Shown here: piece after piece, positions 7,977 to 16,967 of the stretch
How the letters are laid out: each line of letters opens with the position of its first letter
Position numbering within the stretch: position 1 is the first letter of the stretch
Assembly (NCBI GenBank): GCA_023356605.1
Contig: JAKQYE010000018.1
Span: 9,674 to 43,011 of the forward strand
Reading direction: 5' to 3'
Source of the DNA: Trichodesmium sp. MAG_R02
Lineage (GTDB): Bacteria > Cyanobacteriota > Cyanobacteriia > Cyanobacteriales > Microcoleaceae
DNA: 33,338 nucleotides
Notes under the pieces: model-generated
The model's input: only the letters and a program-made list of their open reading frames with translations
Databases searched by the model: none
What the model was told of the DNA's origin: nothing
Translations under genes and position numbers: made by a program

Positions 7977-8834
7977 CTATCTTTGTGAATGAATCACTAA
8001 ATCTGAAACTAACTTTGCTAATTCCTCTGTTGCACCAATAGGAGTACTTAGATGAAATTGAATTGTAGGATATATTTGAGAGAGTTGATTAACTTTATGG
8101 GCGATCGCATCAGTAATTCCCCCATTAAATAGAAAGTAAGGTAAAATTCCAATTTCTCGATATCCCCGTTTAACTAATATCTCAACACTAGACTTGAGGT
8201 CAGGAGGAACAGACCAATAAGCAGTACACACCAAAACTTGGCAACTACTAGCCAGAGACTGGGATATTTTTTCTACAACTTTATTACTCCCGCTACGACG
8301 ACTACCATGAGAAATAATTACCCAAGCATCAACCTTCACAGAAGTTATTTTAGTCGCTAGTAGATTTGCCATTTTTGGATGAGAACCAATATAGGGGTAT
8401 AGATTGATTTTAATTGGAGTATTAATTTTTAATTTATTTTCTAGCTTGAAGTTACTTTTTTGTTGGTGCAAAACTATCTCTGGCGAAGCACTTGCTCTGA
8501 CACGCTCTCGAAACATCTCAATTTCTGCGGGAATATCTTCAGTAACATGAACTCCCGGCAAAAGAAATAAAGGCATAATTTGGATTTGACTAATATGGAG
8601 CGATCGCGTGCTTTGCCAAAAATCGTCTATTTGTTCATGTAAAGGTTTCGCTCCAAGTTCTAATACACCTGTAGTAATTACAGGAGGTTTTAGTATATTG
8701 TTATGCTTCCTGAAATATTTACTTAAAGGTATTTGTCTAGATAAAAGTTCAACTAGTGTCTGTAATTCTAGCTTTGGTCGTGAGTCACGACTACCATGAG
8801 ACACTAAGAAATATGTTGATAAATAGTTAGTCAT
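7977..8834 (-). CDS. cbiX: Sirohydrochlorin chelatase family protein (CbiX/SirB)
   Basis: A 285-residue class II chelatase with two tandem half-domains. Half 1 (about 7-120) has FLVSHGSRDSRP with metal-ligand candidate His13 and MPLFLLPGVHVTEDIP with His96, the two-histidine pattern expected for inserting Fe2+ (siroheme) or Co2+ (cobalamin) into sirohydrochlorin. Half 2 (about 168-282) repeats the fold with VIISHGSRRSGSNK (His176), but the second histidine position reads LFNGGITDAI, so only the first half looks catalytically complete. A linker at 121-165 is Lys/Asn rich. It is cytoplasmic. There is no siroheme or cobalamin gene next to it, so the metal cannot be decided from context. HIP1 octamers occur within the gene. 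Confidence 0.88.
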   Translation of the reverse strand: MTNYLSTYFLVSHGSRDSRPKLELQTLVELLSRQIPLSKYFRKHNNILKPPVITTGVLELGAKPLHEQIDDFWQSTRSLHISQIQIMPLFLLPGVHVTEDIPAEIEMFRERVRASASPEIVLHQQKSNFKLENKLKINTPIKINLYPYIGSHPKMANLLATKITSVKVDAWVIISHGSRRSGSNKVVEKISQSLASSCQVLVCTAYWSVPPDLKSSVEILVKRGYREIGILPYFLFNGGITDAIAHKVNQLSQIYPTIQFHLSTPIGATEELAKLVSDLVIHSQR

Positions 8835-8957
8835 AAATAAGTTCTTGACAGAATCAATTGAAAATTTTGTATTATAGAATGTTGAGTGAGAAAAACATTA
8901 GTTTATGGTAACTTTCTTCATTAATGAGAATTAAATTAAGTCAGAATTATATATAAC

Positions 8958-9148
8958 TTACATTCCGCACGTCAAAATGTAGTATATCATATATGCTATT
9001 TAAACCCTTACCTGATAATAACTATAAGCTTTGTCAGTAAAAAAACATATTACAGAAACTATTGATAGGTATTAGCAATAATAGAGGCTGTAATCCACCT
9101 TCTTGGTTAAAAATACCCTTGTAGCATACTTGAAGTGCGGAATGTGGG
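8958..9148. mobile_element. Possible non-autonomous element with ACATTCCGCAC inverted ends
   Basis: CTTACATTCCGCACGTCA at about 8957-8974 is answered by TGAAGTGCGGAATGTGGG at 9131-9148 in inverted orientation (11 bp perfect at the core, 8960-8970 and 9135-9145), with about 190 bp between the outer ends. The interior has no coding frame. The target duplication is unclear because both flanks are atata-like. Confidence 0.5.
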
Positions 9149-9544
9149 ATATAAAGTTCAGTTTACATAAATAATTGCTCAAAATAAATTGGCAATCAAA
9201 CCCAACCTTTTAAGGGGATTTTTTTTTGAATACTTGTTCAAAATCTCCGTTATAAAAACAACTTCTAACTTCTGATTTTGTTCAAGGAATTTTCATGTTT
9301 GATAGACTAGGGTTAGAAAATAAATTCTAATACTGATTCTCTGGAAAAATACCACAAATATTTGGGTTCTGAATAATCTGAAATAATCAGATAAAATTAG
9401 TGTATAATTAGAGTCTGAACCTACTCAAATGTCACTTCTGACTTCCGCGAAACGGTCTAAGTATCATAGGGCTTATCTTTATTCAGTCACGATTTGAGGA
9501 ATAAAGGCTTTTTTGCTGACTCCTGACTTGTACAAGAGTTTATT
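9149..9544. other. Spacer without a recognisable gene
   Basis: AT-rich, no open frame of note; it contains gactcctgactt-type short repeats near 9515-9530, as at 17100. Confidence 0.5.
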
Positions 9545-9814
9545 TTAGATAGATATTCTATCATATACATTCCCTTTTGTCAATTCAGCAGCGAGTTTTT
9601 GATTATAGGGAGGAGCAAATATATCTTGTCTTACTTTTAACCAAATCTGGATTAATTCTTGAGCTTGTAGTTGAGAAATTGATGTTATTAATTCTGTGGT
9701 AGATGGGGTAGGAAGCGTTGGTATTTCTAGCTGTGTCTTGGGAGATTTACTTAAGGTGTTTTTGCATAAAATACCACAGTCAATAACTGAGAGTAAACTA
9801 ATCAACATTTTCAT
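9545..9814 (-). pseudogene. Truncated IMS-domain (ARC6-like) protein fragment
   Basis: An 89-residue open frame. Residues 48-82 (SQLQAQELIQIWLKVRQDIFAPPYNQKLAAELTKG) resemble the start of the IMS/DUF4101 domain that ends ARC6/Ftn2 and several cyanobacterial multidomain proteins. The rest of that domain, another 60-70 residues, is missing: the frame stops shortly after KGNVYDRISI and no homologous continuation is visible at 9400-9545. The N-terminal 45 residues look like linker, with a weak hydrophobic start. No Shine-Dalgarno is visible. I read this as a 3'-truncated gene, but a short genuine protein cannot be excluded. Confidence 0.42.
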
Positions 9815-10249
9815 CAGTATTACTATCTGTCATTTTGCCTTGAGTTTATACTATTTTAGTGAGAGTTTCTCCTTTGATACATTCTTGTCTTATATTAAGC
9901 AAAATTGATCTGCTATATCACTAAAATAAGCATATAATTTAGGAATATTACTATGAGTCTCCCCTAATCATTCCCAAATTGTCGCCTATGGTTGAAAACT
10001 TTGTACTACCTATTGGTAAATATGAGAATTATTTGTAATTACTTTAAGTTGCTTAATTACCCAGTAGCCACGAGAAGGTATTTGGGTATCTTATACTAAC
10101 ATGGTTTTCCATTCCAAAATCTACTACTACTGATGGCTCGTATAACTCCATAGTGATTGTTTAAAACTCTAGGTTTCACATCAGTAACTATTACCAATTT
10201 TTTCTTATTTAAGATAATATACTTATAGGCTAATATTCATGATAAAAAA
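9815..10249. other. Spacer without a recognisable gene
   Basis: No open frame of note; it is the probable promoter region of the DUF1460 gene, but no clear -35/-10 pair was recognised. Confidence 0.45.
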
Positions 10250-11476
10250 ATGAAAAAATTATTAGAGTTAACTGTTTTAGCAGTGACAATCACTAGCTTC
10301 TATACAGTAAAATTTCCTTCGGTGCTAAGTAGTTCGATCTCTTTTTTTACCCTGGTTAATGTTACTCACAAAGATAGCAATATTAAGACAAAATATCTTG
10401 GCAATAATCAGGATAATGACAAAATAAAATCTAATGTTGAAAAGTTGATTAACCCCCCAGTGCCTATTTCTGAAAAATCATATAATTTGCGTCAAATTAA
10501 ATTTGAAAATATGAATTTAAAATCTTTAAAATTATCTGGTAATGCTTTCCCAAAATCATCTACTTTATCAGAACAAAATATTTTTAAAGAACTACCAGTA
10601 GGTCCGTCTAAACCTCCCACAAGACCATTAATTGATATTTACTTAAATAAAGGTAGTCAAAAAAAAGCAATTAATAAACTGCTATCATTAAATACTCGAG
10701 AAGACCCCAGGTTTAAACCAGTAATGGAGTATGCCATAAAACAGAATCTTACTCAACTTCCCATGGCAGGAATTATGCAGGCGATCGCTGATTATTTTAT
10801 TGGCACTCCCTACAAATCTGGATTATTAGACCAATCAAATCAAGAGTCTTTAATTATTACTTTGGATGGATTTGATTGTGTGTTATTTGTGGAAACTGTA
10901 TTGGCAATGGCTAGAGGCATAGCAATGGAAGATTATTCTTATTTGACCTTTATTAATCATATTATAAACCAGCGTTACTGGAAAGGTGATATGGATGGAT
11001 ATTGCAGCCGTTTACATTATTTTTCTGAATGGATTGCTGATAATCAAAGACGTGGAAATGTTAGAGATATAGCTGTTCAATTAGGTGGAGAAAGGGTAAA
11101 TAAACAATTATTTTTTATGAGTAAAAATAGATGGAAGTACCCAAATATTGCTAGGAATAATACGAACTATCAATGTATTGTTAGCATGGAAGATAGTATC
11201 AGTAAACTGAAAATAAACTACATTCCCTACTATAAAATTAGCAGTGTTTATTCTCAGCTTAAACCAGGGGATATTATCGCCATAGCGACAAAAATTAAGG
11301 GATTAGATGTTACTCATACTGGTTTAGTTTATGGTAATTCTGATGGCAATATTGGTTTGATTCATGCCTCTCCTGCTGGCAAAGTAACTGTTGCTTATGA
11401 TTTAGAAAGATATATTTGGAATGTGGAAAGCGCTATTGGAGTTTTAGTGGCAAGACCTGTCGATCCAAGGCGGTAG
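10250..11476 (+). CDS. DUF1460 protein, putative secreted NlpC/P60-like amidase
   Basis: A 408-residue protein with an N-terminal hydrophobic stretch (about 5-35), so probably exported or anchored. A low-complexity Lys/Asn/Ser-rich linker runs to about 125. The C-terminal DUF1460 domain spans about 140-405. This family belongs to the NlpC/P60 papain-like superfamily and includes N-acetylmuramoyl-L-alanine amidase-like enzymes that act on peptidoglycan fragments. The expected catalytic cysteine lies in LDGFDCVLFVETVLA (Cys210) and the histidine in VTHTGLVY (His356), with GLIHASP (His372) nearby. It stands alone. The role in muropeptide hydrolysis is inferred from the family. Confidence 0.85.
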   Translation: MKKLLELTVLAVTITSFYTVKFPSVLSSSISFFTLVNVTHKDSNIKTKYLGNNQDNDKIKSNVEKLINPPVPISEKSYNLRQIKFENMNLKSLKLSGNAFPKSSTLSEQNIFKELPVGPSKPPTRPLIDIYLNKGSQKKAINKLLSLNTREDPRFKPVMEYAIKQNLTQLPMAGIMQAIADYFIGTPYKSGLLDQSNQESLIITLDGFDCVLFVETVLAMARGIAMEDYSYLTFINHIINQRYWKGDMDGYCSRLHYFSEWIADNQRRGNVRDIAVQLGGERVNKQLFFMSKNRWKYPNIARNNTNYQCIVSMEDSISKLKINYIPYYKISSVYSQLKPGDIIAIATKIKGLDVTHTGLVYGNSDGNIGLIHASPAGKVTVAYDLERYIWNVESAIGVLVARPVDPRR

Positions 11477-11689
11477 AGGATACAGATGGGGTCAACCAAA
11501 ATAATTATTTTAATACGAATTCCTTGGCAAAAACCTCTACATTAAACCCAGGTCGAGTTGTCCAAAACTTTCCAAGCATTAATACCCCAATAGGCATAAA
11601 GAGCAAAGCTGCCAAAAATCCTTGGAAAGTAGACTGATTGGGGAAACAAGTTAAAAAAAAGGAATAAAAACCCCGTTATTCTGTGCTCA

Positions 11690-12574
11690 AAAAGACATTA
11701 ACTCGACTGCCAATAAAATTAGAAAGTGAGCGAAAAAACATACAAAAATTTCTGAATTTAAAGGAGTTAAGCTTACCTTTTTCCGGTTTCCATTAGTTAG
11801 GATTATTCTCTAAAGTTTATTCAAATCTTCCTAATAATTATTATTAATAATAATAGATAGGAATCGGTGGCAAAATACTAATATATTAATGATTAGTATG
11901 ACTTGGAATAAAAAAGTATTTACCTAATAAATTGGCATATTTTAAGTCATAAAAAAGCCATTAATTTAACTCAAAAAAAGCAGTAATTCGTCCAGTTATA
12001 AGATTATTAAAAGACCGGAAAATCATGATAATAGCAGATAGAGAGTTTCATAAAATTATGATGACAGGAGATAGAGAGTTTCATAGTATTTTTCTATCCC
12101 ACTGGTTTAAAAAATATCAGATGCCAGATATATATTTTGTTTTGAGACAAAAAAATCAACCATGATTAAACAAGGTAAAAAATATTGTAAACTCTCATAA
12201 TCAAAAGTAAATGTCGGTGAAACTAAACTGTTATTGAACAAAAAAATAACCAAAATCTTGAATGTAAAAACACATAATTTACTCAATTATAAAAAACAGA
12301 AATATCGTCAAAAATCTGTTTTCGAGAAATGGTATATTCTCACCAATTTATCATCTGCTGAAAAGATCAAAAAAATATATAGTCAGAGAATGGGAATTGA
12401 AGCAATGTTTAAAGACTATAAAACTGGTGGTTATAATTCTTGTATCAGCGAAAGCCAATGAAACGAGATTGAATAATTTAATTTTATTAATAGCTATTTC
12501 ATACACACTTAATTCATTAGTGAAGTTCCTCGAAATTGTCATGCGCTATATATAGTGTCTTTGCGTAAGTCCTG
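11690..12574 (+). pseudogene. IS4-family transposase pseudogene with intact right IS end
   Basis: Homologous blocks lie in shifting frames: a Met-Ile-Ser ... TWNKK block near 11890, a RPVIRLLK/IIADREFH block near 11990-12045 (second catalytic Asp), and FVLRQKNQ near 12135. A longer open piece at 12234-12461 ends in YSQRMGIEAMFKDYK, which has the IS4 signature Y-2-R-3-E-6-K with the catalytic Glu. Stops and frameshifts break it throughout, and the first catalytic Asp is not recognisable. A terminus GCGTAAGTCCTG closes it at 12574. The left terminus was not found. A second damaged copy lies at 18680-19331. Confidence 0.75.
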
Positions 12575-12682
12575 ATTGTTTTGAATGGAGTATTAATTTC
12601 TATATCTGGTTCTATTGGAGCAGCGATCGCTACTAGCTTGACGATGGCTATGTGGAATGTCTGTCTTAGTTTCTTAGCTTAG
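12575..12682 (+). pseudogene. Possible C-terminal remnant of a membrane protein (flippase-like)
   Basis: Immediately after the IS4-type end, a 35-codon frame reads IVLNGVLISISGSIGAAIATSLTMAMWNVCLSFLA and stops. GAAIATSLTMA.WN is the sort of late transmembrane segment found in polysaccharide/MATE-type flippases. It looks like the 3' scrap of a gene cut by the insertion. The family call rests on recall of a short motif and is weak. Confidence 0.3.
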
Positions 12683-12727
12683 TCATTTGGGCATTTACCC
12701 CCTCACTGTAGACAGAGGTTATTGTCA

Positions 12728-13642
12728 TTAAGCAGAAGCAACATGACGCAGAATAGTTAAAGGTTTATGTTCCTTAATAATATTCATTTGTTCCTGATTT
12801 TTCACCAACAAAGTACCTGCAAAACCCAAACTATTCACAGAAATAGACTGAAAATCCTCATATGATCGCGGCACAACTAACATCCATTCTCTCGTTACCA
12901 AAAGATTATAATTACCAGACTGTTTCCCACTTTTCCCATCACTACCTTCTATCCCTAATGCTTTGAGCAAAATCAAATAAAATTCCAGTATTGTAGTAGC
13001 AGACTCAATAGGAGAATGCACCCAAACATTATCTAATTTAGCTATAGCGTGTCGAAAAGGAAATTTTGACGTAACACCTATCCCATTATTAAACTTAGCA
13101 GTAGCGATCGCTCTATCGATGGGTATTTTCTCTCCACCAGGCACCATAGGAAGAGGAACTATTTGCAAATGTTTATGACGTTGACTCGCACCTGCAGTTT
13201 TCCCACTGTTGTAAAAAGCTAAACTTTCAAACTCCCCCATGCAGCTACCCAAAGCTTGAAAATCTTGCAAATTAAGTAAATTTTCTTGTTCCTCGAATTC
13301 TCTAGTGACAATTAGTAAATGATAATCAACGACATTATATTTATTCAACAGACACAGATGAGTTCTAGAAATATCCGCAACGAATAAATCATTCTCATAA
13401 GGTAGAAAAGGATTAAAATCTTTAGCAGTAACAACCTTATTTTTTTCCTGCTCTTTTCTAGCTTCATCTTTGCGGGATAAATTAGACAAAATGCGTACCA
13501 GAAAGGGAATATTATCCTGTTCCACAAACTCATATTCTGTGGGTATGGGTTCGAGTGCGCCAGATACTAGAGCATATTCAGTTTGTTGTTTGAGTTTTTC
13601 CCAGAGAGTATTCGATGCTAATAAAAGTTTATTTTCGGACAT
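12728..13642 (-). CDS. ATP adenylyltransferase / Ap4A phosphorylase family
   Basis: A 304-residue HIT-like protein of the Apa2 type, which phosphorolyses diadenosine tetraphosphate to ATP and ADP in the cytoplasm and so controls an alarmone-like nucleotide. The catalytic HxHxQ motif is SQRHKHLQIVPLPM (His156, His158, Gln160). Upstream are FNPFLPYENDLFV at 76-88 and DYHLLIVTREFEEQENLL at 106-123, typical of the N-terminal part, and GNYNLLVTREWMLVVPRS nearer the end for the C-terminal part. The length agrees with cyanobacterial and yeast relatives. A family gene symbol (apa) is possible but not needed. The upstream region carries the TnpB relic transcribed in the same direction. Confidence 0.92.
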   Translation of the reverse strand: MSENKLLLASNTLWEKLKQQTEYALVSGALEPIPTEYEFVEQDNIPFLVRILSNLSRKDEARKEQEKNKVVTAKDFNPFLPYENDLFVADISRTHLCLLNKYNVVDYHLLIVTREFEEQENLLNLQDFQALGSCMGEFESLAFYNSGKTAGASQRHKHLQIVPLPMVPGGEKIPIDRAIATAKFNNGIGVTSKFPFRHAIAKLDNVWVHSPIESATTILEFYLILLKALGIEGSDGKSGKQSGNYNLLVTREWMLVVPRSYEDFQSISVNSLGFAGTLLVKNQEQMNIIKEHKPLTILRHVASA

Positions 13643-13740
13643 AATAAAGCCTTTTATTGCTCATTATAGCACTAAGTGTTGGAAAGAAGTTAACCCCCCC
13701 TCTAACCATTTCTTAAAAACTTTTCTACAAATTTTGAGAC

Positions 13741-13773
13741 CAAAAAAAAAGTTCCCATTGAAAAAGGGGAACT
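13741..13773 (-). terminator. Rho-independent terminator-like hairpin
   Basis: Read on the minus strand: AGTTCCC, a 10-nt loop, GGGAACT, then a run of nine T (13741-13749). It would end transcripts coming from the TnpB relic before they enter the apa-like gene, about 100 bp further on. Confidence 0.6.
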
Positions 13774-13790
13774 CCTATTAACGATACTTT

Positions 13791-13940
13791 GTTGACATCC
13801 TCCCCGGCCTAAAGGAACGGGGATTCCTACCGAGCCGTAGCTCCTCGGCGGGTTGACGTTTCACGGGCTGCCGCTACTTTGGCAGTAGTCTTACACTTGC
13901 CGACCCGTCCATTTTTCCTCTCGGATTGCCTACCCGCGAC
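13791..13940 (-). pseudogene. TnpB C-terminal tail plus right end of an IS200/IS605-type element
   Basis: The minus-strand frame 13940-13827 reads VAGRQSERKNGRVGKCKTTAKVAAARETSTRRGATAR then stop, the Arg/Lys-rich tail of cyanobacterial TnpB proteins. It is followed by the characteristic GGAATCCCCGTTCC ... GGCCGGGGAGGATGTCAAC right-end hairpin region (13791-13828). In active elements this 3' region is the scaffold of the omega (reRNA) guide RNA. The RuvC domain and everything upstream of the tail are missing, so no nuclease can be made from here. Confidence 0.8.
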
Positions 13941-13967
13941 TAATATATTTCCTGTGAAACGGAAGGT

Positions 13968-13996
13968 ATTATAACATGACCTGTGAAAAAAATCAA
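13968..13996 (-). promoter_or_regulatory. Sigma-70 promoter of the IS605 relic
   Basis: On the minus strand: TTGATT (13996-13991), 17 bases, TATAAT (13973-13968), an almost perfect sigma-70 promoter. It points into the TnpB tail and right end. A start near 13961 and the terminator at 13741 would give an RNA of about 220 nt. Confidence 0.6.
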
Positions 13997-14000
13997 CTAA

Positions 14001-14035
14001 AAAGTCGCCTTAGAAGGGCGAGGCTTTAAACCCAA
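14001..14035. repeat. Left-end-like hairpin of the IS605 relic
   Basis: AAGTCGCCTTAGAAGGGCGAGGCTTT: GTCGCCTT / AAGGGCGAG can pair imperfectly, as in the ends of cyanobacterial IS605-type elements. With the right end at 13791 it delimits an internally deleted element of about 240 bp. No further gene was seen up to 14371. Confidence 0.5.
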
Positions 14036-14371
14036 TTTTTCGGTAAAAATTGTGTTACGAACAGCATCAAACTTTTAGATAGTAATTGTCTTACATTTAA
14101 TCAAGTTTTTCCTGATATATCTGAGTTTAAGCCATTTTTAGTAGTAGCTACCTATTTTCTTTACCCCTACTAGTGGTGATAAGCATTTTCCCCATGAAAA
14201 ATGTTGAAGTAACCTTAATAGAAACTACTTTTGAAATCTTAATTTCAACATTTCAGAGAAACTTCAATTTTCATTATGAAACGAATTCACTTCTTTCCAT
14301 AATTTAACTATTTTAAGCTTGAAAAACTATCTAATAGCTAAAATTGTAGTTTCCCAATCACAATGTTTAGA

Positions 14372-14635
14372 TTAATCCCCTAGTATCTCCTCACAAAATA
14401 GTTGAGCTGACTCAAAATCTTTGCCAGAGCTATTAGCTTGAGCTTTTTTATTTGCTAGTAAACTTGCAACTGAACTTTTAGCTAAAGGACGAGTTGTTGC
14501 ACTGGTACTATCTCGAACCCAATCATTATTACCAACTTTGTACTTAAAATCACACCTATACTGATCGTTAGCAGATCCTGCTTGTAAGAAAATACCGAGA
14601 AAAGCTAGTGAAGATAGAATAAAGTAATTTTTCAT
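14372..14635 (-). CDS. Small secreted protein of unknown function
   Basis: An 87-residue protein with a clear signal peptide (MKNYFILSSLAFLGIFLQAGSA, cleavage after about 22). The predicted mature part of about 65 residues carries two cysteines (YRCDF and LFCEE) that could form one disulfide in the periplasm. The start is supported by AGGGGA six bases upstream of the ATG. I do not recognise the family. No neighbour on the same strand gives a hint; the VKOR disulfide-forming fusion at 16062 is 1.4 kb away and divergent, which may be coincidence. Confidence 0.7.
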   Translation of the reverse strand: MKNYFILSSLAFLGIFLQAGSANDQYRCDFKYKVGNNDWVRDSTSATTRPLAKSSVASLLANKKAQANSSGKDFESAQLFCEEILGD

Positions 14636-14639
14636 TGTA

Positions 14640-16061
14640 GTCCCCTGTCATTAGTTTGCTGCTTAGATCGTAATCGCTGTCTATATTCTTTTTATATCTC
14701 TAAGTTAATCTTTTTTGTTGTTAACTACTATACTGTTTATCAATTTTATTGATAAAAATTTGTCTTTTTAACCATACATCATTGGTGAAATATTGACATC
14801 ATTAATATTAGTTAGGACAACCTCAGGCTCAGTAAAAATTAATTCTAAAAAAAATCAATATTTATGATATGATTGTTTTCTGGAGTTCATCATCATGGAA
14901 TTAGTACCCTACAGCTATTCACTAAAATTGTCAAGTCTTTAATATGACTATTTATATCAAGAATTATCTCTTCTCTGATAAAGATTTTGGATGAATAAAC
15001 ATTTAAGTTGCAATATAGTAAGCATTTAGCAGTCAGCTATCAGTTCATTACATTTAATGTAGTACAAGTTAAACTAATACTTGTTTTATTCATTAAAAAG
15101 CTGAAATCTAAACGTTAATAGCTCAATGCTTACCAAATATGAATATTAAATTTCATCAAAATTCAAAAAGGGGTAAGGACTTACTACTCAGCAATCAGCA
15201 GAAGTACTTTGTTTTACCTTATAAAAAAAAATGATAAGCTGTTCCGGGATATTGTATGCAACATCCCGTTCTTTGTCGTCTATTAATTATGAAAATCCCT
15301 GCAATATACTAACCTGTTAACCTATCGGCCAAACTCTACCTTAATTAGGTAGCTAGAAAAACACTTAATATACTATTACTATTACCCTTAGTGTAGTGTA
15401 TTCGTTCAAAGTAAATGGAACTTTATACAGGCCATGGGTAATTAACATAAGTCCAAATTGAACAGTCAAATGGCGATATAAAAAACTTGAAGTTGACAAT
15501 AATTGTAGAGGTGTAAAATTATTGAACTGAATTGGTAAGTAAGAGCAATAAAATATCTATGTTTAATGGATTATAGATAAAATGTTTAACTATAGAACTC
15601 TATTGTTGAGTTTCCAGCTCACAGGAGAGCCTTAACCTAGTTTACTATTTACCTCATAGTATCTGGAATGTTAGCTAACTCACAACCCACCCCTATCCTC
15701 TCCCGGGAATAGAGCCTGTTTTTTTTAATAATGGCGACAGCTATTTATAAAACTCAGTGGTATACTCAGTACTAATAGTAAATAGATTTTTTCCATCATT
15801 AAAAACTTACTCTAAGTATGGTCATATCTAGGGTATATCCTTAAGTATTATAACTTATGACTGCCCTGAGTATGGTATATCTATAAAACCCCGATTTGAG
15901 AGCAAGTTAAAGAATGAAAAATCTGGTCAGTAAGTAACTGCTAATGGCCTCAGTTGAAGCAGGAAATAAACATTAAAATGTCACTTATTCTGACATTTTA
16001 TGTCAGTTTTATGGATTAGCCAATAATATCGACAAAAACTATATTAAATTAGGAGACACCA
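14640..16061. other. 1.4-kb gene-free stretch
   Basis: AT-rich, with no convincing open frame on either strand. Structures seen are an imperfect hairpin CGGGATATTG/tatg/CAACATCCCG at 15245-15268, a short direct repeat (agtatggt-catatct / agtatggtatatct) near 15827 and 15869, and a perfect palindrome at 15974-16000 listed separately. It may hold an undetected small RNA or be decayed DNA. Confidence 0.55.
15974..16000. promoter_or_regulatory. Perfect 10-bp inverted repeat before the VKOR gene
   Basis: TAAAATGTCA, seven bases, TGACATTTTA, centred about 75 bp before the ATG at 16062. The symmetry suits a dimeric repressor site, but it could also form an RNA hairpin. No T run follows, so a terminator is unlikely. 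The regulator is unknown. Confidence 0.45.
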
Positions 16062-16967
16062 ATGGGCCGTAAACGCTCTAAATCATGGATTCATAGTAAT
16101 TCACGTTTTATTATTGCTGGTATTACAGCAGTAGGTGCTGCAATCACAGCTTATCTTGCTATAGAAAAATTAATAGGGGGAACAGTTATTTGCCCCGTAG
16201 CTGGTTGTGACAAGGTACTTGAAAGCCCCTATGCTAGTGTTTTCGGCTTACCCCTAGCTCTGTTTGGTTTTTTAGCTTATGCTGGCATGGGAACAATGGC
16301 GATCGCACCTTGGTTGATTAACTCATATTCACAAAAGGAATTACGCTCAAAACTAGAAAATTGGAGTTGGTTATTAATGTTTGTGGGTAGCGTATCTATG
16401 ACCATTTTCAGTAGCTACCTGATATACATAATGGCATTTGAAATTAAATCTCTCTGTATTTATTGTATTGGTTCAGCTATTTGTTCCCTATGTCTATTTA
16501 TCTTGGCATTAATTGGTCGTAATTGGGAAGATATTGGGCAGTTAATCTTTACTGCTATCATTGTTGGGATGATTACTATGGTAGGAACATTTGCGGTTTA
16601 TGCTCCAATTCATAGCGCCATTACTGACAAACCAGATGCTTATGGAGTTACAACTACTTCTACTGCGACAAAAGTGGCATTAGCAGAACATTTAACCAAC
16701 ATAGGTGCAAAAATGTATGGTGCTTATTGGTGCAGTCATTGTCGGGATCAAAAGCAGTTATTTGGTAAAAAAGCTGTTAGTAAACTAAACTATATTGAAT
16801 GCGATTCTAAAGGCGAAAACTCTCAAACTAACTTATGTGTTGCAAACAGTATTAAGGCATATCCAACTTGGGAAATTAATGGTCAATTCCAGGAGGGGGT
16901 AATTTCTTTAGAGAATTTAGCAAAGTTATCTGGTTATAAGGGATCAACTAACTTTAATAATCCTTAA
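16062..16967 (+). CDS. VKOR-thioredoxin-like fusion, disulfide-forming membrane protein
   Basis: A 301-residue bacterial vitamin K epoxide reductase homologue with a C-terminal thioredoxin-like domain. It oxidises cysteines of exported proteins and passes electrons to quinone. The membrane part (about 15-180, four to five helices) has Cys44 and Cys49 in VICPVAGCDKVLESPYASVFGLPLALFG, with the conserved Ser55, and the quinone-side pair CIYC (Cys132, Cys135). The periplasmic domain (about 200-300) has YGAYWCSHCRDQ (Cys224, Cys227), then Cys247 and Cys259, and the cis-Pro YPTW. All are as in the Synechococcus enzyme of known structure. The start is fixed by a strong AGGAGA four bases before the ATG. 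It stands alone. Confidence 0.95.
   Translation: MGRKRSKSWIHSNSRFIIAGITAVGAAITAYLAIEKLIGGTVICPVAGCDKVLESPYASVFGLPLALFGFLAYAGMGTMAIAPWLINSYSQKELRSKLENWSWLLMFVGSVSMTIFSSYLIYIMAFEIKSLCIYCIGSAICSLCLFILALIGRNWEDIGQLIFTAIIVGMITMVGTFAVYAPIHSAITDKPDAYGVTTTSTATKVALAEHLTNIGAKMYGAYWCSHCRDQKQLFGKKAVSKLNYIECDSKGENSQTNLCVANSIKAYPTWEINGQFQEGVISLENLAKLSGYKGSTNFNNP

Noticed and set aside
11416..11637. 73-codon frame overlapping the end of the DUF1460 gene
   Set aside because: A different-frame reading of the gene's 3' end that runs into spacer; no similarity recognised.
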